DNA from: an uncultured Bacteroidota bacterium
GTDB taxonomy: Bacteria; Bacteroidota; Bacteroidia; B-17B0; Aurantibacillaceae
DNA: 36,814 nt
Assembly (NCBI GenBank): GCA_903834765.1
Contig: CAILKE010000007.1
Coordinates: 1-36,814 of the forward strand
Direction of reading: 5' to 3'
Made by a program: the position numbers and the translations under genes. Under the pieces are notes generated by a model, which saw only the letters and a list, made by a program, of their open reading frames with translations, searched no databases and was not told the DNA's origin. Below, piece after piece: positions 9,037-17,388 of this stretch (within the stretch, counting starts at the first letter, position 1; every line of letters starts with the position of its first letter).

Positions 9037-10110
9037 CTATATTTTTAAAGTATTCACTTCAGGATAATATTTATCTCTTAAGATCAAAAACTTTTTCTCA
9101 ACAAATTCATAAAGTAAATAGCTTATGAATATTGATAATAACAAGGCTATTATTGCACTTACAATAATGTTAAGCTTATGATCAAATACGTAGTGAACAA
9201 AAATTAAAGCCATGCCATGAAATAAATAGAGCGCATAAGAGTATTTACTTCCTAAAGTGACAATTTTATTTATGAAGTTTAATTTTTTAATTTTTATTGG
9301 TTGAATTCTGTTTTCAATATACGGTAGCATCATCGCAATTATTAGTGCGCCTATAGAAAATGTAATTGTTCTTGATACTATAAATTCATCAACTCTATCA
9401 TTTGGCCATCGAATTAAAAATATAAAATATATGAAAATAGAAAATAATAATACTCCTAAATAATATAATCGTTTGGTGTTTAGTATATTAAATATAGATT
9501 TGAAGTGCTGTTTGATGTATGCTAAAATGACGCCTATCAATAAAGTATCTTGGTGTAAAACAATATTACTATTAACGCCACTCCATGGTATATTTGTTTT
9601 TATTACCCAAAACCAGCGGAGTATGTTGATGACGATAATTATAATACATAAATAAATTAAAATATTGTTTTTATTAAAGCTAATAAACTTCATGAATATG
9701 TATAGTAATATAGGTGTGCCGAGATAAAACCATTCGTCAATGACTAGCGACCAGGTCTCTTGAAAAAATGATATTCCATAGAAGTTGTTTTGTAAAAACA
9801 GAAGGTAAAAAATAATATTTTTGCCAACCTCTGGGAAGAAAATGAACTTTATTAAAATAGCTAAATAATACATCGGTAAAATCCGAAACCATCTTCTCAT
9901 CATAAATAATTTAACTGTGGAGAAACTTATTGATTCAACTGAATAAAAGCTTTTAATTAAAATTTGCCCTATTAAATACCCACTTACTACAAATAGAAAT
10001 TCAATAGCATAAATACCAAAATTAAAGCCACCTAAAATACCGTAGTGTCTTAACATGACTATTAAAATTGCAACTGTTCGAACTAAATCAATACCAAAAC
10101 TTCTTTTCAT
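9037..10110 (-). CDS. Acyltransferase-3 family integral membrane protein
   Basis: The 357-residue product is hydrophobic, with about ten predicted membrane segments. It starts with the family's signature helix (GIDLVRTVAILIVMLRH, containing Arg21-His22) and has EFLFVVSGYLIG at 37-48 and the RRWFRILPMYYL motif at 72-83. This is the OafA/YrhL-like acyltransferase fold, which moves acyl groups (often O-acetyl) from acyl-CoA to sugars of the cell surface. The target is unknown. It has no SGNH extension. It lies between the LOG gene (55 nt upstream) and the crotonase gene (7 nt downstream). A role linked to the lipid genes next to it is not evident and may only reflect transcript layout. Confidence 0.88.
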   Translation of the reverse strand: MKRSFGIDLVRTVAILIVMLRHYGILGGFNFGIYAIEFLFVVSGYLIGQILIKSFYSVESISFSTVKLFMMRRWFRILPMYYLAILIKFIFFPEVGKNIIFYLLFLQNNFYGISFFQETWSLVIDEWFYLGTPILLYIFMKFISFNKNNILIYLCIIIIVINILRWFWVIKTNIPWSGVNSNIVLHQDTLLIGVILAYIKQHFKSIFNILNTKRLYYLGVLLFSIFIYFIFLIRWPNDRVDEFIVSRTITFSIGALIIAMMLPYIENRIQPIKIKKLNFINKIVTLGSKYSYALYLFHGMALIFVHYVFDHKLNIIVSAIIALLLSIFISYLLYEFVEKKFLILRDKYYPEVNTLKI

Positions 10111-10135
10111 TAAATAACGTTTAATGATTTATATA

Positions 10136-10155
10136 AAAACTAAATATATAGTTTT
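10136..10155 (-). terminator. Weak hairpin between LOG and acyltransferase genes
   Basis: AAAACTA and TAGTTTT pair over 7 bp around a 6-nt loop. On the minus strand the stem is followed by a short run of T. It may partly separate the LOG gene from the three genes below it. Confidence 0.3.
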
Positions 10156-10165
10156 ATTGTTATAA

Positions 10166-10879
10166 TTAGAAATTAGGTTTCAATAAATATTTACTATAGA
10201 AATCAACGATATGTTTTACGGCTTCATCAGCAGTATCAACTATTTTAAATAAGTCTAAGTCAGCTTCGTTGATGTTATGCTCTTCATGAAGCATTGTTTT
10301 TTTGATCCAATCAATTAATCCAGTCCAATAATCTATACCTACTAACACTACAGGGAATTCAGCAATTTTGTGTGTTTGTACTAGAGTTAATGATTCAAAT
10401 AATTCATCAATAGTTCCAAAGCCACCCGGCATGCCAATAAAACCTTGAGAGTATTTTAAAAATACGGTTTTCCGAACAAAGAAATAATTAAAGTCTATGC
10501 TTTTATCTCTATCAATATAATCGTTTGGTTTTTGTTCAAACGGTAAATTAATATTTAGCCCCACTGAATTACCTTTGCCTCGTTTAGCCCCTTTATTAGC
10601 TGCTTCCATAATACCTGGTCCGCCACCTGTAATTACTCCGTAACCTTCTTGCGTCAATTTAAATGCAATTTCTTCAGCTAATAAATAGTATTTATTGTCT
10701 GGTTTTGTTCGTGCTGATCCAAAAATTGAAACACATGGCCCGATTTGTTGCATTCGTTCAAACCCATTTACAAATTCGCTCATGATCTTAAAAATCTTCC
10801 AGCTATCAGAAGCCATCACTTCTCTTGTTTCTTTAGTTGCAAACGCTCTTCTTATTTTATCTTCTCTATCGTGTGTCAT
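10166..10879 (-). CDS. LOG family protein (TIGR00730-type nucleotide phosphoribohydrolase)
   Basis: The 237-residue Rossmann protein has GGGPGIMEAANKGA (85-98), Arg136-Lys137 and PGGFGTIDEL (151-160), the PGGxGTxxE signature of the LOG family. Plant and several bacterial members release the base from cytokinin riboside 5'-monophosphate or other nucleoside monophosphates; many bacterial ones are misannotated as lysine decarboxylases. The first 40 residues form a charged helical extension seen in the longer members. The start ATG at 10879 gives MTHDREDKIRR. No isopentenyl transferase gene is nearby, so a cytokinin role is not supported by context. Confidence 0.9.
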   Translation of the reverse strand: MTHDREDKIRRAFATKETREVMASDSWKIFKIMSEFVNGFERMQQIGPCVSIFGSARTKPDNKYYLLAEEIAFKLTQEGYGVITGGGPGIMEAANKGAKRGKGNSVGLNINLPFEQKPNDYIDRDKSIDFNYFFVRKTVFLKYSQGFIGMPGGFGTIDELFESLTLVQTHKIAEFPVVLVGIDYWTGLIDWIKKTMLHEEHNINEADLDLFKIVDTADEAVKHIVDFYSKYLLKPNF

Positions 10880-10996
10880 ATACTTTCTTATTAAAAAATT
10901 TTAAAGTTTACCAAGTTTAATGAAAATAATAAAAGATAAGAGTTGAGGTATTCTAACTTTTTAACTTTCAAACTTTCATAACCTTTACAGTTTAAT

Positions 10997-13870
10997 TTAA
11001 ATTAGTTCTTTCTTCAAAAATGGCGCCGTATAGCTTTTTTTAATTTTAACGAGTTCTTCTGGAGTGCCTGTAAATAGAATGTTTCCGCCGCCTTTTCCGC
11101 CTTCCATTCCAACATCAATTATATGATCTGCTACTTTTATGATATCCATATTATGCTCTATTACTAATACAGTATTTCCATTTTCAATCAAGCGATTTAA
11201 TACTCCTAATAGAATACGAATGTCTTCAAAGTGAAGACCAGTAGTAGGTTCATCTAATATATATAACGTATTACCAGTATCTCGTTTACTTAATTCAGTT
11301 GAAAGCTTTACGCGTTGAGCTTCGCCACCACTAAGTGTTGTGGCTTGTTGCCCTAAGGTTATATAGCCTAGGCCAACATCTTGTAAGGTTTTTATTTGTC
11401 GGAAAATATTTGGAAGCATTTCAAAAAATTCACATGCTTGATCAATTGTCATGTTTAATACATCCGAAATAGATTTTCCTTTATAGCGTATTTCAATGGT
11501 TTCGCGATTATAACGTTTGCCATTACATACATCGCAATTAACGTATACATCGGGTAAAAAATTCATTTCAATGGTTTTAACACCAGCGCCACCGCATGTT
11601 TCGCAACGGCCCCCTTTTACGTTAAATGAAAAGCGCCCTGGCTTATAACCTCTGATTTTTGATTCTGGTAATTCTGCGAACAAGTTTCTAATATCTGAAA
11701 ACACATTGGTATATGTAGCCGGATTACTTCGGGGTGTTCTTCCTATAGGCGATTGGTCGATGTCAATGACCTTATCAATGTGTTCAAAGCCAGTGAATGA
11801 TTTATAGGGTAGTGGGCGTTTTTCGGATTTATAATAGTAATTACTAAGTATTGGATACAGTGTTTCATTTATTAAACTTGATTTCCCACTACCACTCACT
11901 CCCGTTACACAAATCATTTTACCTAAAGGAATTTCGATATCAACATTTTTTAGATTATGCCCTGCGCAGCCTTTTAATACAAGTTTTTTTCCATTTCCTT
12001 TCCTACGAATTTTTGGCACTTCAATTTTTCGTTTGCCAGTAATATAATCTGCAGTCATGGTATTAAATTTCAACATTTGTTTAGGCGTAGATGCAGCAAC
12101 GACTCTTCCGCCATGCACGCCAGCTCCAGGGCCGATGTCAATGATGTAATCACTTTCCATCATAATATCTTTATCATGTTCTACAACTAATACACTATTT
12201 CCAACATCACGTAAATTTTTAAGGGCCTCTATTAAACGCATATTATCACGTTGATGCAAACCAATACTTGGCTCATCTAAAATATATAACACACCCACTA
12301 ATTGTGATCCAATTTGTGTAGCTAATCTTATACGCTGCGCTTCGCCACCACTCAACGTTTTTGACGAACGATTCAAGGTGACGTAATCTAAACCAACTTC
12401 CAATAAAAATCCAATGCGTGTTCTTATTTCTTTTAATACTTCTTTTGCAATTACATTTTGTGATTTCGTTAAACGCTTTTCTACATCTTTAAACCATTCG
12501 CCTAAAATATTAATATCCATTTCGGATAATTCGGCAATATTTTTACCATCAATTTTAAAGTATAAAGATTCTTTTTTTAATCGTGTGCCTTCACACGTAG
12601 AACAATTAATTTTATTTGTAAAACCTTCTACCCAGCGCAACATTGCAGGAGAGGGATCTTCTTCAGCTTGTTTGGCTATGTGAGTGGCGATGCCGTCAAA
12701 AGAGGTACTATAACCAGTTGAATTGGTATCAGATTTAACCGTAAATAATTCTTCGCTACCATTTAATAAAATATTGATAGCTTCTTCAGGTATATCTTCA
12801 AAAGGAGTATCTAAATTAAATTTATATTTTTCGCCAATGGCTTCAATTTGCTTAAATACCCAAATACCTTTAGCAGGACCGAGTGGCGCAATAGCGCCCT
12901 TACGAATGGACATACTTTGATTAGGTACTATTTTAGAAATATCGACTTCGGATACAACGCCTAAACCATTGCAATTAGGGCAAGCGCCATAAGGCGAGTT
13001 AAAAGAAAATAAATTAGGTGCAGGCTCATCATAAGATATTCCACTAGTAGGGCACATTAAATAGCGAGAAAAGAAGACGGCTTTTTCTAAATCTTCATTT
13101 TTTGAAGCTGATTTTTTTGCAGAAGATTTTTTTTCTATTTTAACTTCTTCATTTAAACCAACAACCATAATCGTTCCCTTTCCTTGTTTCATAGCTGTTT
13201 GAAGGGATTGATATAATCTAGGCTTAATATCTTCGGTGATTTCTAAACGATCAATAACGATTTCAATGTCATGGATTTTATAACGATCGAGTTGCATTTT
13301 TGGAGTAATGTCTACAATTGCGCCATCGATGCGCATTTTAGTAAAACCCTTTTTACGTACTTCTTCAAACAGCTCTCGGTAATGCCCTTTACGGCCTTTG
13401 ACAACTGGTGCTAATAAATTTATTTTTTTTGAATGGTATTTTTCTAAAATTAAATCAATGATTTGATCATCACTGTAACGTACCATTTTTTCACCTGTAA
13501 CATACGAATAAGCATCACCTGCTCGTGCATAGAGTAGGCGCAAGAAGTCGTAAATTTCGGTAATGGTGCCAACGGTAGAGCGAGGGTTTTTATTAACTGT
13601 TTTTTGTTCGATAGAAATAACAGGACTTAATCCTGAAATTTTATCTACATCGGGGCGTTCCATATTACCCAAAAACTGACGGGCATAGCTTGAAAAGCTT
13701 TCAATATAGCGACGCTGTCCTTCTGCATAAATGGTATCAAAGGCTAACGAAGACTTACCGCTACCACTTAAGCCAGTTAATACTACAAGTTTGTTTCGTG
13801 GAATAGTTAAGGATATATCTTTTAGGTTGTGCGCTCGTGCACCAATAATTTCGAGTTGTTCTTCTTCCAT
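10997..13870 (-). CDS. uvrA: UvrABC excinuclease subunit A (UvrA)
   Basis: The 957-residue product is a complete UvrA, the damage-recognition ATPase of nucleotide excision repair that loads UvrB on DNA. The two ABC modules show Walker A motifs GLSGSGKSS (33-41) and GVSGSGKSS (about 655) and signatures LSGGEAQRIRLA (about 505) and LSGGEAQRVKLS (about 845). The UvrB-binding and insertion regions and the C-terminal zinc module (CETCGGAG...CDVCNG) are intact. The N-terminal zinc module reads C273-x2-S276-x20-C297-x2-C300: the second cysteine is serine. I recall this variant in other Bacteroidota, so it is probably lineage-typical. A short Lys/Ser-rich insert (KKSSAKKSASK) precedes this module. 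It is transcribed alone, divergent from tetR. Confidence 0.97.
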   Translation of the reverse strand: MEEEQLEIIGARAHNLKDISLTIPRNKLVVLTGLSGSGKSSLAFDTIYAEGQRRYIESFSSYARQFLGNMERPDVDKISGLSPVISIEQKTVNKNPRSTVGTITEIYDFLRLLYARAGDAYSYVTGEKMVRYSDDQIIDLILEKYHSKKINLLAPVVKGRKGHYRELFEEVRKKGFTKMRIDGAIVDITPKMQLDRYKIHDIEIVIDRLEITEDIKPRLYQSLQTAMKQGKGTIMVVGLNEEVKIEKKSSAKKSASKNEDLEKAVFFSRYLMCPTSGISYDEPAPNLFSFNSPYGACPNCNGLGVVSEVDISKIVPNQSMSIRKGAIAPLGPAKGIWVFKQIEAIGEKYKFNLDTPFEDIPEEAINILLNGSEELFTVKSDTNSTGYSTSFDGIATHIAKQAEEDPSPAMLRWVEGFTNKINCSTCEGTRLKKESLYFKIDGKNIAELSEMDINILGEWFKDVEKRLTKSQNVIAKEVLKEIRTRIGFLLEVGLDYVTLNRSSKTLSGGEAQRIRLATQIGSQLVGVLYILDEPSIGLHQRDNMRLIEALKNLRDVGNSVLVVEHDKDIMMESDYIIDIGPGAGVHGGRVVAASTPKQMLKFNTMTADYITGKRKIEVPKIRRKGNGKKLVLKGCAGHNLKNVDIEIPLGKMICVTGVSGSGKSSLINETLYPILSNYYYKSEKRPLPYKSFTGFEHIDKVIDIDQSPIGRTPRSNPATYTNVFSDIRNLFAELPESKIRGYKPGRFSFNVKGGRCETCGGAGVKTIEMNFLPDVYVNCDVCNGKRYNRETIEIRYKGKSISDVLNMTIDQACEFFEMLPNIFRQIKTLQDVGLGYITLGQQATTLSGGEAQRVKLSTELSKRDTGNTLYILDEPTTGLHFEDIRILLGVLNRLIENGNTVLVIEHNMDIIKVADHIIDVGMEGGKGGGNILFTGTPEELVKIKKSYTAPFLKKELI

Positions 13871-13903
13871 GAGGAATGTTAGTTAGGGCTGTGATGTTAA
13901 TCC

Positions 13904-13921
13904 TTATAATATGTATTATAA
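13904..13921. promoter_or_regulatory. 18-bp perfect palindrome upstream of uvrA
   Basis: TTATAATA, TG, TATTATAA forms a perfect inverted repeat 33 bp before the uvrA start. It could be an operator or just an AT-rich chance palindrome; I know of no matching regulator. Confidence 0.3.
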
Positions 13922-14046
13922 CAAGCTAAGTTTAAGTAGGTTTAAAATTAAAGATTTTATGCTTGCTTAACTCGTTTTTTTTGAACAACTGTGTTAAACT
14001 TTACAAGTCTTATTTTATCATTTAAAAAAAAGTAAAAAAACGTCTT

Positions 14047-14083
14047 GGAAACTTGTAAGTCAAAAAAAGTTTCCATAGTTTTG
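14047..14083 (+). promoter_or_regulatory. Promoter with overlapping TetR-type operator
   Basis: The Bacteroidota promoter elements TTG (14053-14055) and TAGTTTTG (14076-14083, consensus TAnnTTTG) are 20 nt apart. Between and over them lies an inverted repeat, GGAAACTT (14047-14054) and AAGTTTCC (14067-14074), with arm centres 20 bp apart. Binding of a dimer here would block RNA polymerase, which fits self-repression by the TetR protein starting at 14099 and control of the whole efflux operon. Confidence 0.7.
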
Positions 14084-14098
14084 TGCCGCCAAATAAAA

Positions 14099-14716
14099 AT
14101 GGAACCACAAGAAAAAATATTAAAAACGGCTTTAGAGTTATTTTTTAAATTCGGGATAAAACGTGTTACAATGGATGATATAGCCAAAGAATTAGGCATG
14201 TCTAAAAAAACAATTTATCAATTTTATAAAGAAAAGGATGATATTGTGAGTCAACTGTGTGATATAGAAATGTGTAGGCATGAGCAAGAATTTGAGGAAA
14301 CACATCAAAAATCTAAGGATCCTGTGCATGAGATTATGCTTTTGTCGGAACAAATGAGCGATATGATGCAGCATATTAACCCTATTTTCTTTTTGGATAT
14401 GCAAAAATATTATCCTACAGCTTTACAACGTTTTCAGAAGTTTAAAAGAGAATATGCTTTTAATCAAATAAAGCGAAATATCATTAAAGGAAAAGAATCG
14501 GGAGTTTATAGAGAGGATATTGATCCTGATTTTGTTTCTAACTATAGACTCAATCAAATTGACATGTTTATGTTTGGAAAAACAACCTATGCATTTGATA
14601 AAATATCATTTACTAAAGCACATGAGCTGTTATTAGATATGTTTGTTCATGGAGTATGCACCATCAAAGGACATAAACTCATCAATAAATACAAACAAAT
14701 TAAAGAAGAAGATTAA
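14099..14716 (+). CDS. TetR/AcrR family transcriptional regulator of the efflux operon
   Basis: The product has 205 residues when started at the ATG at 14099; a TTG at 14045 would place the start inside the promoter and operator and is rejected. The N-terminal 50 residues are a typical TetR helix-turn-helix: KILKTALELFFKFGIKRVTMDDIA followed in sequence by KELGMSKKTIYQFYKEKDDI, split here only for length. The rest is an all-helical ligand and dimer domain with no recognised specificity. It is the first gene of a run with a TolC-like channel (32 nt downstream), adaptor and RND pump, so it very likely represses them until a toxic compound binds. Confidence 0.92.
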   Translation: MEPQEKILKTALELFFKFGIKRVTMDDIAKELGMSKKTIYQFYKEKDDIVSQLCDIEMCRHEQEFEETHQKSKDPVHEIMLLSEQMSDMMQHINPIFFLDMQKYYPTALQRFQKFKREYAFNQIKRNIIKGKESGVYREDIDPDFVSNYRLNQIDMFMFGKTTYAFDKISFTKAHELLLDMFVHGVCTIKGHKLINKYKQIKEED

Positions 14717-14748
14717 AGAAATTATAAATTATAAATTTTGAATGATAA

Positions 14749-16101
14749 ATGAAAACAAACGTTAATAGTTACATATTGATTTTTTCAATTTCTGTAACGG
14801 GCTTTTTAGCAAAGGCGCAACAAGCATCGAGTAATAATTTTAGCTTACAACAGGCTATTGATTATTCTTTGAAAAATAGTCCCAATTATTTAAATGCAGA
14901 TTTGGATTTGCAAAATGCAGACTATAAGCGCAAAGAAATTACAGGTTTAGGTTTACCGCAAATTAATGGAAGTATTGATTTGAAAGATTATTTAGCAATC
15001 CCAACATCATTATTGCCAGGACAATTTTTTGGTGCACCAGCTGGAACCTATATTCCTGTGAAGTTTGGTACTAAATATAATGCTACTGCTGGTTTTGACG
15101 CATCACAATTATTATTTAGTAGTGATTATATTGTTGGATTAAAAGCTGCAAAAGAATTTATTAATTTATCTAAAATAAATGTTCAACGCAGTAAGGTTGA
15201 TTTAGCTTCAGCTGTTTCTAAAGCATATTATAATGTTTTAGTTAATAGAGAGCGTATTAAATTGTTGGACATTAATATTGTTCGTTTACAAAAATTATAT
15301 AATGATACTAAAGCCCTTAATCAACAAGGGTTTGTAGAACAAATTGATGTAGAGCGCTTAGAAGTTCAACTCAATAATTTGAAAACGGAAAAAGAAAAAA
15401 CGGATCGTTTAATTGGATTATCCGAAAATTTATTAAAGTTTCAAATGGGCTATAAAATTGCAGATGCTATTAGCTTAACAGACTCTTTATCATTTAATAA
15501 TAAAGAAGTGAGTTCACTTAACGCTGGTAAAATAGATGTTTCTAAACGCTCTGATTACCAATTATTGCAAAGCCAACAATCACTTAATAAATTAGATGTT
15601 AAGCGTCAGAAAATGGGATATTTACCAACCTTAGTGGCTTATGGAGCTTTTCAATATAATGCTCAACGACAAGAATTTGATTTTTTTGACGGAAAAAAAG
15701 ATTGGTTTAATGTAGCTTTATTAGGCTTTAAATTAAATGTTAGTGTGTTTGATGGACTACAACGTAATTACCGAGTTCAACAAGCTAAAATTGCTGTATT
15801 AAAAGGTGAAAACACTTTGAAAAATGTTGAAATGGCTGCTGAATTAGAAGCTAATGTTGCTGATATTTCATATACAAATGCTTATGCATCGTTACAAACT
15901 CAAAAGCGAAATATGCTATTAGCACAGCATGTGTTTGATGTTGCTCAGAAAAAATTCACTGAAGGCGTAGGTAGTAATTTAGAAATTACAACAGCTGAAT
16001 CATCCTTAAAAGAAGCTCAAACAAATTATTACAATTCAGTATATGATATGTTAGTAGCAGAAATAGATTATAAAAAAGCAACCGGAACTTTAATTAAATA
16101 A
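14749..16101 (+). CDS. TolC-family outer membrane channel
   Basis: The 450-residue product has a signal peptide (about residues 1-24, ending AKAQ) and the TolC repeat pattern: a first SLQQAIDYSLKNSPNYL helix near residue 29 and long alternating helices such as VDLASAVSKAYYNVLVNRERI and the C-terminal QKKFTEGVGSNLEITTAE. Such proteins form trimeric outer membrane barrels with a periplasmic helical tunnel and are the exit duct of RND pumps. Length (about 430-490) is normal. It lies between the TetR gene and the adaptor gene in the same direction. Confidence 0.93.
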   Translation: MKTNVNSYILIFSISVTGFLAKAQQASSNNFSLQQAIDYSLKNSPNYLNADLDLQNADYKRKEITGLGLPQINGSIDLKDYLAIPTSLLPGQFFGAPAGTYIPVKFGTKYNATAGFDASQLLFSSDYIVGLKAAKEFINLSKINVQRSKVDLASAVSKAYYNVLVNRERIKLLDINIVRLQKLYNDTKALNQQGFVEQIDVERLEVQLNNLKTEKEKTDRLIGLSENLLKFQMGYKIADAISLTDSLSFNNKEVSSLNAGKIDVSKRSDYQLLQSQQSLNKLDVKRQKMGYLPTLVAYGAFQYNAQRQEFDFFDGKKDWFNVALLGFKLNVSVFDGLQRNYRVQQAKIAVLKGENTLKNVEMAAELEANVADISYTNAYASLQTQKRNMLLAQHVFDVAQKKFTEGVGSNLEITTAESSLKEAQTNYYNSVYDMLVAEIDYKKATGTLIK

Positions 16102-16225
16102 CTCAATAAACAATCAATTTAAAATTATAAATAACAAATATGAAATATTCATCATGTAGTTAAGTTAATGCTAACGAAAATGATGGATAAACCATATGAC
16201 AACTAAAAAACAAATAAACAACCAT

Positions 16226-17329
16226 ATGAAAACTAAATTCTTATACATAGCCTTAGCCTCTTTATTAATAGCGTCTTGCGGGACACCTGATAAAAAAGCG
16301 GAACTCGAAAAATTAAGAACTGAAAAAGCAGCGCTTGAAACAAAGATTACTGCATTAGAAGAGGAACTTGCTAAATCAGATACGACAAAACAAAAATTAG
16401 TAGATGTAGTGGCAATGCCATTAGCATTGCAATCGTTTAAAACTTTTATTGAAGTGCAAGGCCGAATTGATGCCGACGAAAACGTATCATTGTCAACGGA
16501 AATGCCTGGAACAATCACTAAGATAAATGTAAAAGTTGGTCAAGAAGTGAGTAAAGGCCAAGTGCTTGCAGAAACTGATGCGCGAACTACACAACAACAA
16601 ATTGCTGATATGCAAACCAATTTAGAATTAGCTACTCAAGTTTATCAAAAACAAAAAAATCTTTGGGATCAAAAAATAGGAACAGAGTTGCAGTATTTAC
16701 AAGCTAAAACAAATAAAGAAAGTTTAGAAAATAAAGTAAATACTATGCAAGAGCAAATTCGCATGAGTAAAGTTATTTCTCCAATAAATGGTACTATTGA
16801 TGCCGTTAACATTAAAGTAGGACAAGCTGTGGCACCAGGAGCTCCAGCTATTTCAGTGATTAATTTTTCTAACTTAAAAGTTAAAGCAGATGTTTCTGAA
16901 TCGTATGCAAACCGCATTAAAATGGGTAATGATGTATTAGTATTATTCCCTGATATGCATGATTCCATTAATGCTAAAGTAAATTATTCTTCACGCGCCA
17001 TTAATAATTTAACACGCACATTTGGCGTAGAAGTTTTATTAGATAACAAAAAAGAATACCATCCTAATATGGTTGCTAAATTAAAAGTAAATGATTACCA
17101 ATCAACTACTCCAAAAATTGTTGTACCTGTAAAGTTTATACAAAAAGGAACAAATGAATCTTTTGTGTTTTTAGCTGAGAATGGAAAAGTTATTAAGAAA
17201 ACGATTTCTATATCTCACGAATACAAAGGTTTGGCAGAGGTTTCAGAAGGTTTGAAGGAAGGTGATTTATTAATAACCGAAGGTTACGATTTAATAAACG
17301 AAGGCGATAACGTTAACGTTAAAAAATAA
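16226..17329 (+). CDS. RND efflux periplasmic adaptor lipoprotein (membrane fusion protein)
   Basis: The 367-residue product starts best at ATG 16226, because this gives a clean lipoprotein signal (KTKFLYIALASLLIASC, lipid Cys18). An ATG at 16196 would put ten polar residues ahead of it. After the Cys there is a short coiled coil (KKAELEKLRTEKAALE and on, about residues 22-60), then the lipoyl half-motif (GTITKINVKVGQEVSKGQVLAETD), a helical hairpin, the second lipoyl half (SPINGTIDAVNIKVGQAV), and a beta-barrel region. It would link the RND pump in the inner membrane with the TolC-like channel. The N-terminal coiled coil is extra compared with AcrA. Confidence 0.92.
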   Translation: MKTKFLYIALASLLIASCGTPDKKAELEKLRTEKAALETKITALEEELAKSDTTKQKLVDVVAMPLALQSFKTFIEVQGRIDADENVSLSTEMPGTITKINVKVGQEVSKGQVLAETDARTTQQQIADMQTNLELATQVYQKQKNLWDQKIGTELQYLQAKTNKESLENKVNTMQEQIRMSKVISPINGTIDAVNIKVGQAVAPGAPAISVINFSNLKVKADVSESYANRIKMGNDVLVLFPDMHDSINAKVNYSSRAINNLTRTFGVEVLLDNKKEYHPNMVAKLKVNDYQSTTPKIVVPVKFIQKGTNESFVFLAENGKVIKKTISISHEYKGLAEVSEGLKEGDLLITEGYDLINEGDNVNVKK

Positions 17330-17388
17330 TTTTCATTTCATTTAATTTTGAAACTTTCTAAACTTGTTAACCTTCTAAATTTAAAAAT

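Noticed and set aside
13957-14199. 80-codon minus-strand frame between uvrA and tetR
   Set aside because: It overlaps the tetR start and its promoter and is rich in Phe, Lys and Asn as expected from AT-rich noncoding DNA.
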